Of a stretch of 64,000 bases of DNA, positions 13,400-24,014 are shown one piece after another. Source of the DNA: Agroathelia rolfsii (Eukaryota > Basidiomycota > Agaricomycetes > Amylocorticiales > Amylocorticiaceae). The notes under the pieces are model-generated. The model had not been told where the DNA came from, did not search any database, and saw only the letters and a program-made list of their open reading frames with translations. A program made the translations under genes and the position numbers. The stretch lies in assembly GCA_018343915.1 (NCBI GenBank), contig JABRWF010000006.1, positions 1,612,001-1,676,000 on the forward strand. Direction: 5' to 3'. Every line of letters begins with the position of its first letter. Position 1 is the first letter of the stretch.

Positions 13400-13566
13400 T
13401 TTCGTGAAACGAGATGTGTGGATGGAACGAAAGGTGACGCGTCCTGCAATCAAGATGCAGAGACGCGGTGGCGTGAGAAATGAGTGTGGCGGTGTACTCG
13501 TGGCTCTGACTGGCTTCGGTGGCGTTTTGGCTGGTCAGATTCCGAGTTGTTTAAGTGACGGTTAGT

Positions 13567-14480
13567 ATGGCTCACGTTGTGCAACCTCTTGACCAGCCTT
13601 CGAACTACAAGGACTCTCAGTCTCGCATTGAGAGACATAGACAAAATGATATTCTTGCTAAATCTTCTACTCTCTACGTGAGGACTTTGCCTCGCTCGTT
13701 TGACTTTTCTCCATTCGAACTCCTGTTAAACTATATCACATAGATTGGCAATTTGAGCTTTTATACGACAGAGGAACAAATTTATGAGCTCTTCAACAAA
13801 TGCAGCAATCCAGAAGATGGTGGTGGTATTAAGCGTATCATTATGGGTCTCGATAGAAATACTAGGTGTGCCTCGTTTACTAATTTCTTCGTAAGAACTA
13901 AGCTGAAATATATTATAGGACACCCTGTGGTTTTTGTTTTGTAGAATTTTACACCCATGCAGAGGCACTTGCAAGCATGCGATACATCAGCGGAACCAAA
14001 CTAGACGAAAGAATAATAAGATGCGACCTTGATCTGGGGTATAAGGAAGGAAGGCAGTTTGGTCGCGGAAGGAGTGGTGGTCAGGTATGTGGTCCCGCCT
14101 ACTATCTGCCTCGTATTCATGTTAGCTCCTTAGGTGAGAGATGAACATCGTCAAGACTACGACCCTGGTCGCGGAGGCTGGGGTGCTCAAGCCCAAAGAG
14201 CTGAAGTCGAGCGTAGAAGAGAAGTCGAAGAGCGTTACGCAGACGCAACCGACGGTCCTGGCGCTGTTGCAGGAGGTGGAGAAGACTGGAAGGAAACTAA
14301 GGCGGCACCAGCCACGCAAAATCTTAAGCGCGAGAGATCTCCAGATGAAACGGAGCCCCGTCAAAACGTATGTCCCTTTATCCCAGGTTGATACAATTAC
14401 TTACGGCCTTTTGTTTTACCCCATAACAGAAAGATGCAAAAATGGATGGTGATACCGTCACCGAATCCGAAGCCTCATGA
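13567..14480 (+). CDS. CBC2: Nuclear cap-binding protein subunit 2 (CBP20)
   Basis: Small subunit of the nuclear cap-binding complex, which holds the m7G cap of nascent RNA with CBP80. Exons are 13567-13677, 13744-13865, 13919-14084, 14134-14367 and 14430-14480, giving 227 aa. The RRM shows RNP2 (LYIGNLSFY) and RNP1 ([12 protein letters not shown]), both formed across introns. An aromatic-rich N-terminal lead (NYKDSQSRI) and the basic tail ([23 protein letters not shown]) match the family's cap-contact regions. The tail is extended and low in complexity ([11 protein letters not shown]), longer than the core protein. Confidence 0.93.
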
Positions 14481-14599
14481 TTCAATCTATATCACTCGTA
14501 TCTTGTTTGGACTGTCTAATAGCACTCTCTGTAATGACTATGACGCGACAATTTCTATTCTATATGCAAATAGTGTATAGTATAAAATTGCAGTAAGTA

Positions 14600-15473
14600 T
14601 CAGCAAATTAAACGAGCATGTATCTTATAACGCTCTCCACGATCCTTCTGCCTGTAGTAAGTCATGTGGAGATCGCGAACGAGTCTATGTGCTTCAGATT
14701 TATTAGCCAGCCTGACCAGGAATCGGGAGTAGACAGAAAAGTTTGACGCAGGCCTATAGATTGTTGAGATAAATTGCCTTAACTGAAACCAGCAGAAAGA
14801 CGTACAATTCAACTTGGTAAACCTCCTTTTTACCACTGTCCGCTCCAGAGAGTTTGTAGGAAGTATTAAGATGGTTGAAGAGGTCATCAGATGATAACTT
14901 GCCAGGCAGCCCCCATAAAACAACGCTACGCTCAGCCCCTTGTACACCGCCTCCTTCCATGGTTAATCCAGAGAGGACGCCACGGCCTGCAGCCTCTTCT
15001 CTACCCTTGCTCCCACGTGAACGGAAGATAGGTTCGTGTGCAGGTGGTGGAGAGCTGAGGACATCTAACTTGAAGCTAGATATGGACGAGTTTTGCATTG
15101 CTTTGACTCCTGCGGGTACAAAATCAGGATGTGTAAATTGCACATAGGCATTTCCAGTTGGTTGGAGTCGATGGTAGGAAATGTATACTGCACGTGCGAA
15201 TATAAGTAGAAATTTAGAATCATTGCGAATGATGACGCACCATCCTTTACGTTACTGACATTGCAATTTTTCAGCACGCGCCGTATATCTGACGGTGCAG
15301 CTGTTCTAGGCAAGTTTCTAAGTTGTATGTGAACACGCTCTGTCTGTGCTGCCAATGGTTGAGGCAATTAATGACTGGATATATTGAATATAAAAAAGCG
15401 ACTTCATACCTGCACGTTTCATAGCCTTCATTACTTGACTTGTCGTCTGCTTTCTTGCCTGTTGACTAGCCAT
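14600..15473 (-). CDS. RRM-like RNA-binding protein
   Basis: Four exons (15473-15410, 15348-15241, 15187-14806, 14753-14600) give 235 aa. Residues about 25-75 look like a divergent RRM: VHIQLRNLPRTAAPSDIRRVL, then a second half with GNAYVQFTHPDFVPAGVKAM. A second RRM-like unit follows a low-complexity linker: RSVVLWGLPGKLSSDDLFNHL and FLVRLANKSEAHRLVRDLHM. The N-terminus is basic and lacks acidic residues (MASQQARKQTTSQVMKAMKR), so mitochondrial import is possible but unproven. I cannot assign a family name. It converges with CBP20 and is divergent from the eL14 gene. Confidence 0.75.
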
Positions 15474-15730
15474 ATTTAAATGCGTGAGCAAGAGAGTCTG
15501 AGCAACTGTAATTGCGGCTTGAACTCGAAATAGTAAGTAGACCGAGAAAGTATGCCAAAGTCAATGCACGGAAGCAATTTGCGGCGAATGCGTGCTTAGC
15601 TTAGCTGGCCCTAAGCCAGATACTATACTAGGAAATAGATTCCATTTATGGTATACTCTACTTCCATCTGTTAGAGTATTTCCCTAGCCCTCCAGACAAA
15701 CGGTCGTTCGTATCCTCAAGCTCCTCTGCA

Positions 15731-16445
15731 ATGGCTGTAAGCTATTTTTTTTTATGGAATGGCACTCTGCTGGGCTCTTTTTCTCTTTCCGTCGAAATCT
15801 GCGTTAGAATCTGACCGGAACTCGATGGATGCCTTTGTCTGACACTGGATGACCCAACTCGAGATGCCGTCCCATCCTATTCCGATTTCTACTAGTTAGC
15901 TGATGCACTTGAATCGCTAGGATTCTAACTTCAAACGCTTCGTCGAAATCGGACGAGGTGCGCTCTCACCAGATCTGGATGCTTTGTACCGGCTCAAATT
16001 GTGTTATCCGTAGTTGTCCTCCTCAAGTCTGGCCCTTCCGCTGGCAAGACCGCCGTCATCGTCGAAATTATCGACCACAACCGGGTAGGTTAAATGTAGT
16101 GTTATGAGAGGATTTGAATATCTCAATTTCATGAGAAATCATTAGGCTATCATCGACGGCCCCACCACTGGCGTGCCTCGCCAAGCTTACCCCTACCGCC
16201 ACCTCACCCTGACCCCCATTGTTGTTGAGAAGCTCCCCCGCGCTGCCGGTTCGGGCGTTGTTAAGAAGCTGGTGGAGAAGCAGGAGATTGACTCGAAGTG
16301 GGCAAATTCTACATGGGCCAAGAAGCGCGCCGCCGTCGAGCAAAGGCGATCACTAAGTGACTTCGACCGCTTCAATGTCATGCTGGTCAAGAAGGCAAGG
16401 AGAGATTTGGTCAGGAAGAGTGTCAAGGCCTCATCGAAGGCCTAA
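15731..16445 (+). CDS. RPL14: 60S ribosomal protein eL14
   Basis: Structural protein of the large cytosolic subunit. Exons are 15731-15736, 15921-15957, 16014-16084 and 16146-16445, for 137 aa, the usual fungal length. The protein begins MADSNFKRFVEIGRVVLL. It continues through the KOW-like segment GKTAVIVEIIDHNRAIIDGP and the basic tail (KKRAAVEQRR, KKARRDLVRKSVKASSKA). The first coding exon is only ATG GCT, followed by a 184-nt intron, long for this locus. Long first introns close to the ATG are common in ribosomal protein genes. Confidence 0.95.
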
Positions 16446-16796
16446 ATCGCTTTTTCATCGTTGGGACGGACTCATTCTTCGGTGCCTTGGTGGCTTCAAA
16501 CAAAATATTACCCCGCATGATCCATCCGGTCGATTCATCCTACTGCATGTCTCAACATATATTATACGACATGATTATGCCTGTACCATTTGCTTTCTCT
16601 TACCCCACTATGCCATAATCACTGGTTCACATGCATGGGTATATCTGTATTGCTATCCGAACTCGTGTGTTTGACGAATATTGGAAATCAAATTGAGTCC
16701 AGTTTACAGGTATAGTTTTGATTCGTGTTTTTATTTATTTGATCGATTGCACCGCATTGTCCTTGATAATATATCCGATGCTCTTTAACCAAACCT
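16446..16796. other. Convergent 3' region, eL14 and oxidoreductase
   Basis: The 351 bp between two convergent stop codons would hold both 3' UTRs. It is AT-rich, and nothing else is visible. Confidence 0.4.
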
Positions 16797-18597
16797 TCAG
16801 ACGGTCACTTTTTCCAGAGTTTCTGTGACGGCTTCGGTGATCTTTTCAAGGGTCCTTTTACGGGTCTTTTCGCTTGCCTGACGAATCGCCCAAGTGAGTT
16901 CGTAGGTCCGGCAGGCGTCTGTTTTGATAGATAAGCTTGAGCAGGTTATTTGGAATCACAGAAATATCACGTACCCTCATAGCTACTCAAGATCTGGCCG
17001 GCATCTGAATCCTCTTCAATGTCTTCAACGATGTCGATTAGATTCGACACCTCCGAGAAGAATGGATCGTCGTTCTCGAAGCGCACGACGCTCTCATGAT
17101 CATCTCCGGGCTTGCGAATGTAGAGCACCGGCTGCACATATGGGTTAACGAGTCTTGGATTATAAAAGTAAGACTGCCAGTCGTATTTTGTGAGTATAGA
17201 TGTGCTCACTTGAAACTGTAGCCATCTGCAAAGACCTCTAGTTCGCAAGCGTAATCGTGGCCTTGAAGGGCAACGAGATGCACAAAACTTCCTACGGCAC
17301 CATTTTCGTATTTCCTTAATTCGGATATAATGAGACCATATATTGTTATATTGACATGCGCTTTCATACCAATTGGCGGCAGTGACACGAGGGATACGGT
17401 TTTCAGGGGCGATCTTGCTCTCATCGACAGACATTTTTGACAGTTTTCCAGCTTCTTCATCCCATTCAAGGGAGTGTGCAGAAACACTGGAGATGTCTAC
17501 TTCACCGCCGAAGTACCGAGAAAGATCGCAGAAGTGAGTGCCCTGTTCAACAATTGGTCCAGCGCTGCAGGGATTATCAGAACTGATTCCATATCCAGAA
17601 AGTATCACGAACCTCCTGGATTTGTCCCACCAATCTGGCTTCGCAATAGCCTCGTATGCACAAGCATAACGCGCGATGGTGGCCATGACAGTGAGATCGT
17701 TTTCGTCTATCATTCGCTTCATGTATTGGACCACCTTCAGATAGCGGAGCATATACCTGCAATAGATGGTGTTAGAATCATGGGGTAGCCTACTATGTTC
17801 CTTAGCCTACCCTACTGAGCAAATCGTCTTTGTTTCTTCGATACGTTTGGAGATTTGGAACGCTTCGGTGAGCTCTGAAAGAGGGCCTGTGGCGATAGGC
17901 TTTTCAATGAACATCGCGACACCCGGAAAATGCTCCATGATCTGCATTTCGATGTCACGCCCAGATTGCAAAGTGCCACGGAAGTTGGGCGGGCTTCCAA
18001 CGATGACAGCGCGAGGGCGATCCCGAGGAGACATGTTCTTGACGAAATCGTCCAGTGTTTTGAAGACGCGAGTGTTCTCGTATGCTGAAACGACAAAGGA
18101 CTCGCATTTCTTTTGAAGTATGCCACGCGCACGTTCAACGGCGGGATCAATGATAGCCACAACCTTGAGACGAGGACCCAGTTTGCTATTGAATGTATCA
18201 ATATGTAGATCCATCATGTAATAAGCTTGCAAGATCGTACTGTTCCAGACGGAATGAGTGGTTCCATGGACCCTCATCAGATCCTAAGAAAGCATTGTAA
18301 TCCAGTCAATTAGATAGTATTGGACTGAGAGATAAACGCCGCACCAAACATGATATTGCCAGCACCGATGAATACAAGGTTAAAATCATCTCCACCTGCT
18401 AAATGGACGGTCCTGGCACAAAGTAAGTAATTAAACATAGTGGGCGTGTACGTTTGTACCCACCTGTCCATAGGAACGAGCCTCGACGGGTCGATCGATG
18501 GGCGTCTGGAGTTAGAAGACACGCCAGAGGGTCTCCTGCTACCAGACCCAGAGAGCTTACGCTCCGTCTGGATTTCAGACATCCTACGGGTAGCCAT
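16797..18597 (-). CDS. Gfo/Idh/MocA family oxidoreductase
   Basis: NAD(P)-dependent sugar-type dehydrogenase fold. Ten exons: 18597-18464, 18412-18345, 18283-18241, 18185-17811, 17756-17613, 17564-17370, 17314-17210, 17153-16975, 16918-16797 (the first listed is the N-terminal one; nine coding blocks are resolved), summing to 454 aa. The Rossmann motif is VFIGAGNIMFG, then KLGPRLKVVAIIDP, and the family's EKP motif appears in FIEKPIATGP. The C-terminal domain carries GPIVEQGTHFCDLSRYFGG, whose histidine lies at the usual catalytic position. The N-terminus has a Ser/Arg-rich extension of about 40 residues before the fold. An upstream in-frame ATG at 18669 is an alternative start. The substrate is unknown. 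Confidence 0.88.
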
Positions 18598-19023
18598 GAT
18601 GGGGGTGCTAGTAGAAAGAACGGTATGGAGATGGTTAAAGTCGGTAGACGATGCTTTTATGCGAGTCAATGACCTGGATCACGGAACAAGGAATGGGTGT
18701 GTCTTGATCAAGATCCTGAAATTGGCGGGAAGCTAGCAGGTCGCGATATAAGTAGACGCTTGGACCCGACGAAAGACGTCATGCGCTCAGCTCGGATCGC
18801 TTTATCCGATGGGACGTGATATGGGAATGGCGCGCGCGTATCCAAAACGGATGAAACGGCAATAATTATATCAAATAGCGTCTGGAGCAATGCATTACAT
18901 GAAGGTATGCGATGATGAATATGAAATGACCCGAAAAACTGTGGTATACAAGAAGAATGTGTAGTCCGGGGTCAGGAATATCCCGCTGGGCATTCCCAAC
19001 TAATGAGTCTAATTGAATATTTA
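18598..19023. other. Promoter region of the oxidoreductase gene
   Basis: These 426 bp separate the oxidoreductase start from the stop of the next gene on the same strand. Only the possible N-terminal extension (to 18669) is of note. Confidence 0.4.
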
Positions 19024-19385
19024 TCAAGATTTGTTGTTGGTATTGCTGCTGTTGTTTCTCTCCAGCTCCATCTCTTGCGTTAACCGGGCCTCTGCGGCTT
19101 CGATGCGCTCGCTCATCGCCCTGAGCTCGGCTTGGAGTTGGTCATTCTCCTGCGCGAGCTTGAGGACATTGCTCGCTCGTCTTTGCATCTTTTCATCGCT
19201 GTCATTTCTCAATATTAATATACACGACACCTTTCACCAAGTTGTAGCATTTACTCTAGATCACTGAGCTCAGACCCCAGGATAGCACCAATGTCCAAGC
19301 CCGAGGGCTCAGGCAGCTCAGGTAGCGAGGGTGTTAAAGTGGATGCGTGTCCCGAGGCGGCGTCATGGCCAGTAGCCTGAGGCAT
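19024..19385 (-). CDS. Small coiled-coil protein, 104 aa
   Basis: Two exons, 19385-19255 and 19207-19024, joined in frame over a 47-nt intron. The N-terminal half is Pro/Ser-rich (TLTPSLPELPEPSGLDIG). The C-terminal half is a heptad-rich coiled coil (MQRRASNVLKLAQENDQLQ, then ELRAMSERIEAAEARL), ending in an Asn/Ser tail. I do not recognise the family. There is no basic DNA-contact region in front of the heptads, so it is not an obvious bZIP. The combination of a short acidic lead (GSELSDLENDSDEK) and a coiled coil suggests a scaffold or adaptor subunit, but this is inference. Confidence 0.7.
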
Positions 19386-19703
19386 GTCAGGGACAGTCGC
19401 TTCATTCTTTCTGGTGAGCCATATGGACTGCTAAGCTGGCTGGACGACTAGGCAAACAGAGCGAGGAAGAGAATCGACCAACCCGAAGTCCTGGGGAAGA
19501 TTCATGATGCAGCAGTCAGTGCCCGTGTGCGTTCGAATCGTTCAGTTTCTGATTCAACAGTCATTTCAAGCGACTGGCACCTGCTGCTCACCAAAGCACT
19601 TGCACGTCTACACAGCCACTGTACAGCCACATGTATTGATGATATCAGCCAACGGCCATTACCGACGGCTTACAGTTTTGTTGGACCTTAGGCTTCCACT
19701 GGC
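19386..19703. other. Divergent promoter region
   Basis: These 318 bp lie between two divergent starts (coiled-coil protein and PIG-Y-like protein). No further feature seen. Confidence 0.4.
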
Positions 19704-19984
19704 ATGAGCAGAAGCACCAGCATCATCGTCATTGCAGCATCTTTTCTTTTTTTCCTCATTGGTTCTTATGCAGTGATATTCAGTGCCTTTCTACCCCGCA
19801 CGGGGATTTTCGTACGCCGATATTTTTATTCGAGACTAGCCCCGATTTGACAAACAAGTTCAAGATACTCGATGCTATTGCGGCTGACACGCACTACAAA
19901 TATTTCTTCCTGTTTTTGATACCAACCACCTCGTGGTTTGTGATTGCCAACTGGACGGGATGGCAATACTACCGGAACTCATGA
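19704..19984 (+). CDS. PIG-Y-like subunit of GPI-GlcNAc transferase
   Basis: Two exons, 19704-19772 and 19835-19984, give 72 aa, about the size of human PIG-Y. Two hydrophobic segments are visible: IIVIAASFLFFLIGSY near the N-terminus and FFLFLIPTTSWFVIANW near the C-terminus. The latter is followed by the tail GWQYYRNS, which resembles PIG-Y's C-terminal helix and tail pattern. PIG-Y supports the enzyme that starts GPI anchor synthesis at the ER. The splice choice (donor after TATGCA, 62-nt intron) was made because other joins break the frame. The homology is by pattern only, and another small ER membrane protein is possible. Confidence 0.55.
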
Positions 19985-20088
19985 GTTAACTGCCAAGATA
20001 TCATTTTTTTCAGAGGATAGTTAAATATTGATCTATTCGTTGTTTTAGTTAATGTCTTCGAATGAAACGATCTTAGGATTAGACGCGC

Positions 20089-20958
20089 TCAGTCTTGGGT
20101 CTCGTCGCCTTGTGAATCTTGGGCAGCCCTAATTTTCTCCACAGAAAATTCGTCATCTAGATGTGCTTTCAGAGTCGGTATATTCTTAAGTAGCACACCA
20201 CATCGCCAGCAGACCAAATCTTCTTTTGTCAGTGGTTCGTAGGTTGAGGTCCTCAACATCGCTTTCTAACATGGTCGATTAATCATACAAAATCAATGCC
20301 AGTTATTTATATTTATATTTACCGAAACAAAGCTGGCACCTTCACTATCAAACCAAGAGAGGACGTCTTCCAAATGTAGGAAGAAACCCAGCTTTGGATG
20401 GAATCTTAAGGCGTACAAAATCTTCAGAGTTTTCTGTGTGGCATGCTGTTTAGATGGTTACTTACGTGTTGTAGTGCTTCTTATTTTTTAGTCGGGGTGA
20501 ACACAAGTCGCTAGAAACAATATGGAGATGCAGATGTCTGATCAAAATATCCTTAATAGAGCTCCAGTTAATAGAGCAGGAGGAACGCCTTACTCCATAG
20601 AAGGCACAGCGTGAAACCCGACCCAGATGTCCCAGACAAAACCATACCTATTCTTCATCTCATCTTCGATGTGTGCTCTGACACAAAGCGCTTCGTGACT
20701 CAGAAGTTCAAGTAGAGCCTTAGCCTTGCTCTTTTCCAACTTGAGTAAGCTTCGAAGATTGGCAAGTTCAAAGACTGATAGAGAGACGCCAGAAGGACGG
20801 GGAAGTACGAGAAAATGAAACATTGCTTTTGGATATGCGTCAAAAATTGTCAACGTTTTTTCATTGGATGAGAACAGTATGGAGGAGGGTAGTGTTTCGG
20901 GCTTTGATTTGGTGGCATAGCTCCTGAGGATTGTCAAACTTGGCGGTGATGCTGGCAT
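20089..20958 (-). CDS. HNT3: Aprataxin-like DNA deadenylase (HNT3)
   Basis: HIT-domain hydrolase that removes AMP from abortive 5'-adenylated DNA ligation ends. Exons are 20958-20594, 20537-20466, 20404-20323 and 20265-20089, giving 231 aa. The HIT motif HLHLHIVS is formed at the second exon and preceded by KAMFHFLVLPRP. The C-terminal zinc-binding module is visible as CWRCG, then LKAHLDDEF, consistent with the aprataxin C2HE finger. An upstream in-frame stop fixes the start at 20958. It converges with the PIG-Y-like gene (104 bp between stops). No FHA domain is present, as in fungi generally. Confidence 0.92.
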
Positions 20959-21339
20959 ACTGTTGCACAGTATGACTGCAGCCTGGCACTAGTGGGTACG
21001 GTGACATGGAAGCCATAATTCAAATGGCGCCACAGTGGACCGCAATCGGTGTTTTTCAACGGTTTTCACTTCGCCAAAACGAAGAAGGAAGTTCAAACAG
21101 CTTTTTTAAATTGGTTACTAGTGAGAAACACGTGCACGCAAAAATGCTAACGATACAAATAACGTAAGTACGAAAATGTGTTTGACCAAGATCATAGTGA
21201 ATACGGAACATATCATATCATAGTGGCATAAGGGGCATAATCGGATAAAGTCGGTACCATAAAACGCTTGCCAGAGCGAAAAACGGAAAGAGAGAAAGAA
21301 AATGAGGAAATGAATGAAGTTTTTAAAATTTGTATCTGT
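20959..21339. other. Spacer between aprataxin and zinc-finger genes
   Basis: These 381 bp hold the aprataxin promoter and the 3' end of the zinc-finger gene. Nothing else is visible. Confidence 0.4.
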
Positions 21340-22709
21340 TCATGTTGAGGCAGCCACAGCCCTTTCCTGGCGATTATGGATTTCAAGGCATCGAGACTTG
21401 TTCCTGAGATGGCGACGCAGTGGGTCAATCCTCGTGAACGCTGTATTGCAGGCCTAGAGAAAGTCAAATGAGATTCTGTATCCGATGCACATTGCAGGTA
21501 CAATACTCACGAGACACTTGTATGATCGCTCTTTGTGTGCGAGTGATTCCAGATGCCGGCGGAGATCTCCAGCTGACTTACAAACCTTGAAGCAACCATC
21601 GTGTGGGCAAGAAAACTTTCCAGCGTTATACCTAATCTTCTTTTCGTGACGAACGGGTGCAGGAGACGGGGAGGGTACGTATTCAGGCGTACTTTCTCTG
21701 GAATCGGTCGGCAATGGTGTGAGTGATCGCCGCAAATCATTGATATTCGATTTGGAAATCGGTGTTGCGGATGCAGTAGCGCCAATACTGGTCGATGGAG
21801 CGGCGGTTCTTGGATGGGATAGTTTCTTTCTTTTCGGCTGAGGCTGGGGTTGATTACATGGTCGATCAACGTTGAGGTCAATTAGGGAAAGCATGGGTTT
21901 GAGCTTCCTCTTTAAGGATGTTGAATTAGCCATGGTTTGTTCACGCTTCCGAGGTCCGGAAGTCGGCTGAGGTTGCATGAGTACTGGAGGTTTGGCCTGA
22001 GAAGGTTCCTTTTCCTGATTTTTTCCAACATCCTGTGTTCTCTGGACATGAAGATTTGTATTCGAAGGGAGATCGTTAGCATTCTTTTCGCTGTACAGGG
22101 GTGTGCCCACATGGCTCTTTGTGTTGTTTGACAAAATTGACGACATCGGGTGGGTTGTCGTTTTCTCACGAGCAATTTCTTGGAGACTTCTTGCATAGGT
22201 GATAGCCGCAGGCTCATTGTCATTTCGGTTGAAAAAGTTCCCATCATCACCAAGAAATGTCGCTATTGTGGATTGACGCTCGAGTACTCGTGACTGCACG
22301 GTGGTAGATGATCGACGGCCAGGATCGACGGAGTTGCGTTGTGCAAGCATGGTGTAATCAAGGTCTTCACGAGGACAATCGTAAATTCCCGGCCCCGTGT
22401 ACAGATAAGGCCCATATCGTTTCCCCAGGAAAGACGTAGACCTGTCTCTGGCCAAAGGCCTGGGACGGAAGGCACGTCGAACCTAAAAGAGGATAGGTCA
22501 TTGATTGATCAAATGACCTTAGTTTCGGATTTCAAACGTACTTTATCGGTTACTTTGGGTAGAAATGGATGTCTCTCGTCTGACGCCTCCACACCAGTAG
22601 TGTATGATTTGCTCTGCGCTACGCGGCTCAGATGGTCTTGCATAGCATACATGTAGTATGGTATGTCCGGAGCATCAGAGGAGTTGCTTAAGGTGCGAGC
22701 TAAGACCAT
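21340..22709 (-). CDS. C2H2-type zinc-finger protein
   Basis: Three exons, 22709-22542, 22482-21511 and 21453-21340, all phase 0, give 417 aa. The first about 300 residues are low-complexity and basic/serine-rich, with a likely nuclear signal (KRKLKPM, QPKRKKLSH). At the C-terminus are two fingers. The first is FSCPHDGCFKVCKSAGD, with histidines in RRHLESLAH. The second is YKCLACNTAFTRIDPL, then RRHLRNKSRC, where the last ligand position is Cys. This layout fits a fungal transcription factor with DNA contact at the C-terminal end. Target genes are unknown. The gene is divergent from the LYR gene across 783 bp. Confidence 0.85.
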
Positions 22710-23492
22710 CTTGAGAGGAAATATGTTGTTGTTTGGATTGAGTGGGATTGAGCCGTCGAGATATACCGCATATCCAAGCGGCAGAGAACCACGAAGTAAT
22801 CAAAGACGATTGCATTTCAAAGCCGTTGGACAATTATGCAGTGGTCTTCAATCAATCTTGCAATTGGCATGACCTTTCAATTGTACGACAAAGGTGGCCA
22901 GATAAACAGGATTGAGAGCCTGAGGGTCATTGGTAGACCGAACAACGAACAAAGAACCGGATGCAAATTACTTGCGTATGTCACCAGCTTTGGTTCGTTC
23001 TAAAAGGCGCTTTGGCTATGTGAGGCCCTCCAAAGCTTCATTGTGTATCGAGAAAGCCATACTAGCTGTGTTCATGTCAATATCGCCCGCAAGAAGGGAA
23101 GGTGATCGTAAATCACAACATGTACGAAAAACCCGATCAAGTTAAAATTGATGATATAATGGGGTCAAGGCCAATCTCCCATGTTGCCTTATCACCATGG
23201 CCGTTCGTTGATTACTATGTAGACTATTTTGAATTGCGTCAGTGTAAAAGCCCTTTGAAGCTTGAGGCTTGAGGGTGAAAGCGACATCCAATCGCACGTG
23301 TGGCATTGTCAGCTACCACGTGATCGTGAGGCGGTGATTGAATCGGGTATAGCAAAGCCAATGTCCAAGTCAGCCGCATTATCATATTGAGCCTTGGATT
23401 GTTAACATTGAAGCTATTCGAGTCATCTTGTGTTTCTCTAGGCTTGTGACCATTGAACGTCCTCCAAGTTGCTATCAGAAACCTCATTGGCC
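22710..23492. other. Divergent promoter region
   Basis: These 783 bp lie between the starts of the zinc-finger and LYR genes. Open frames here (22663-22872, 22930-23145 on +, 23239-23487 on -) have no recognisable content and I do not call them. Confidence 0.4.
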
Positions 23493-24014
23493 ATGTCTGC
23501 TATATCTGCCGAGCTAAGGGCTGCTGCTCGCTCCGCTTATAGAGAACTCTATAGAGTGTCTACCGCAACTTTCGCAGGTATGTGTGTGCAGCAATGATAT
23601 ATTATCTGGTACTTAGTTGCATTCTAGGCGACAACCGGGTTTTGACAGGTAATTTTGCGTCTGCGTCCGTATTCGCTGTCGCTCACATCACGTTTCCGTG
23701 AATTAGCATTTAGGGAGAAAATGCGAACGGAAACACTGGAAGGTCGTTTACAAATGGACCCACGACTCTACGAGGAAAAGCTCAAGTACAGCCGAGAGGT
23801 TGCTGAGATTCTAAGGAAGAATGTTGTCCAGGCTCAGACCAACGATGATGGTGACACATGGCGTGAGCTGCTTACACAATTCCGCCAACCTCTATTCTAA
23901 TGATTCATACGTGTAGAGGTTCGATTGAATGAGCGCACAGAGCTAGGAGACAATGAGACTATAAAGAGCCCTGTTTTCGAATCCAGTCGTAGTGCACGGA
24001 AACAAGCTGGGTAG
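23493..24014 (+). CDS. MZM1: LYR-motif protein, MZM1/LYRM7-like
   Basis: Mitochondrial matrix chaperone family that holds the Rieske protein before insertion into complex III. Exons are 23493-23577, 23628-23648 (21 nt), 23707-23862 and 23917-24014, giving 119 aa ending at TAG 24012-24014. The LYR motif is in SAYRELYRVS, followed by TFAGDNRVLTAFREKM, which spans two junctions. The C-terminal signature is VRLNERTELGDNETIK. The stop lies two bases inside a GT that can act as a splice donor, so this frame can also run on into the next entry. If the intron is kept, this 119-aa product is made. Confidence 0.85.

Noticed and set aside
15737..15920. Possible snoRNA in the first eL14 intron
   Set aside because: CTGA-like boxes occur, but no matched C box, terminal stem or guide region could be built.
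23239..23487. 82-aa minus-strand frame upstream of the LYR gene
   Set aside because: Lies in the divergent promoter region, no homology by eye.
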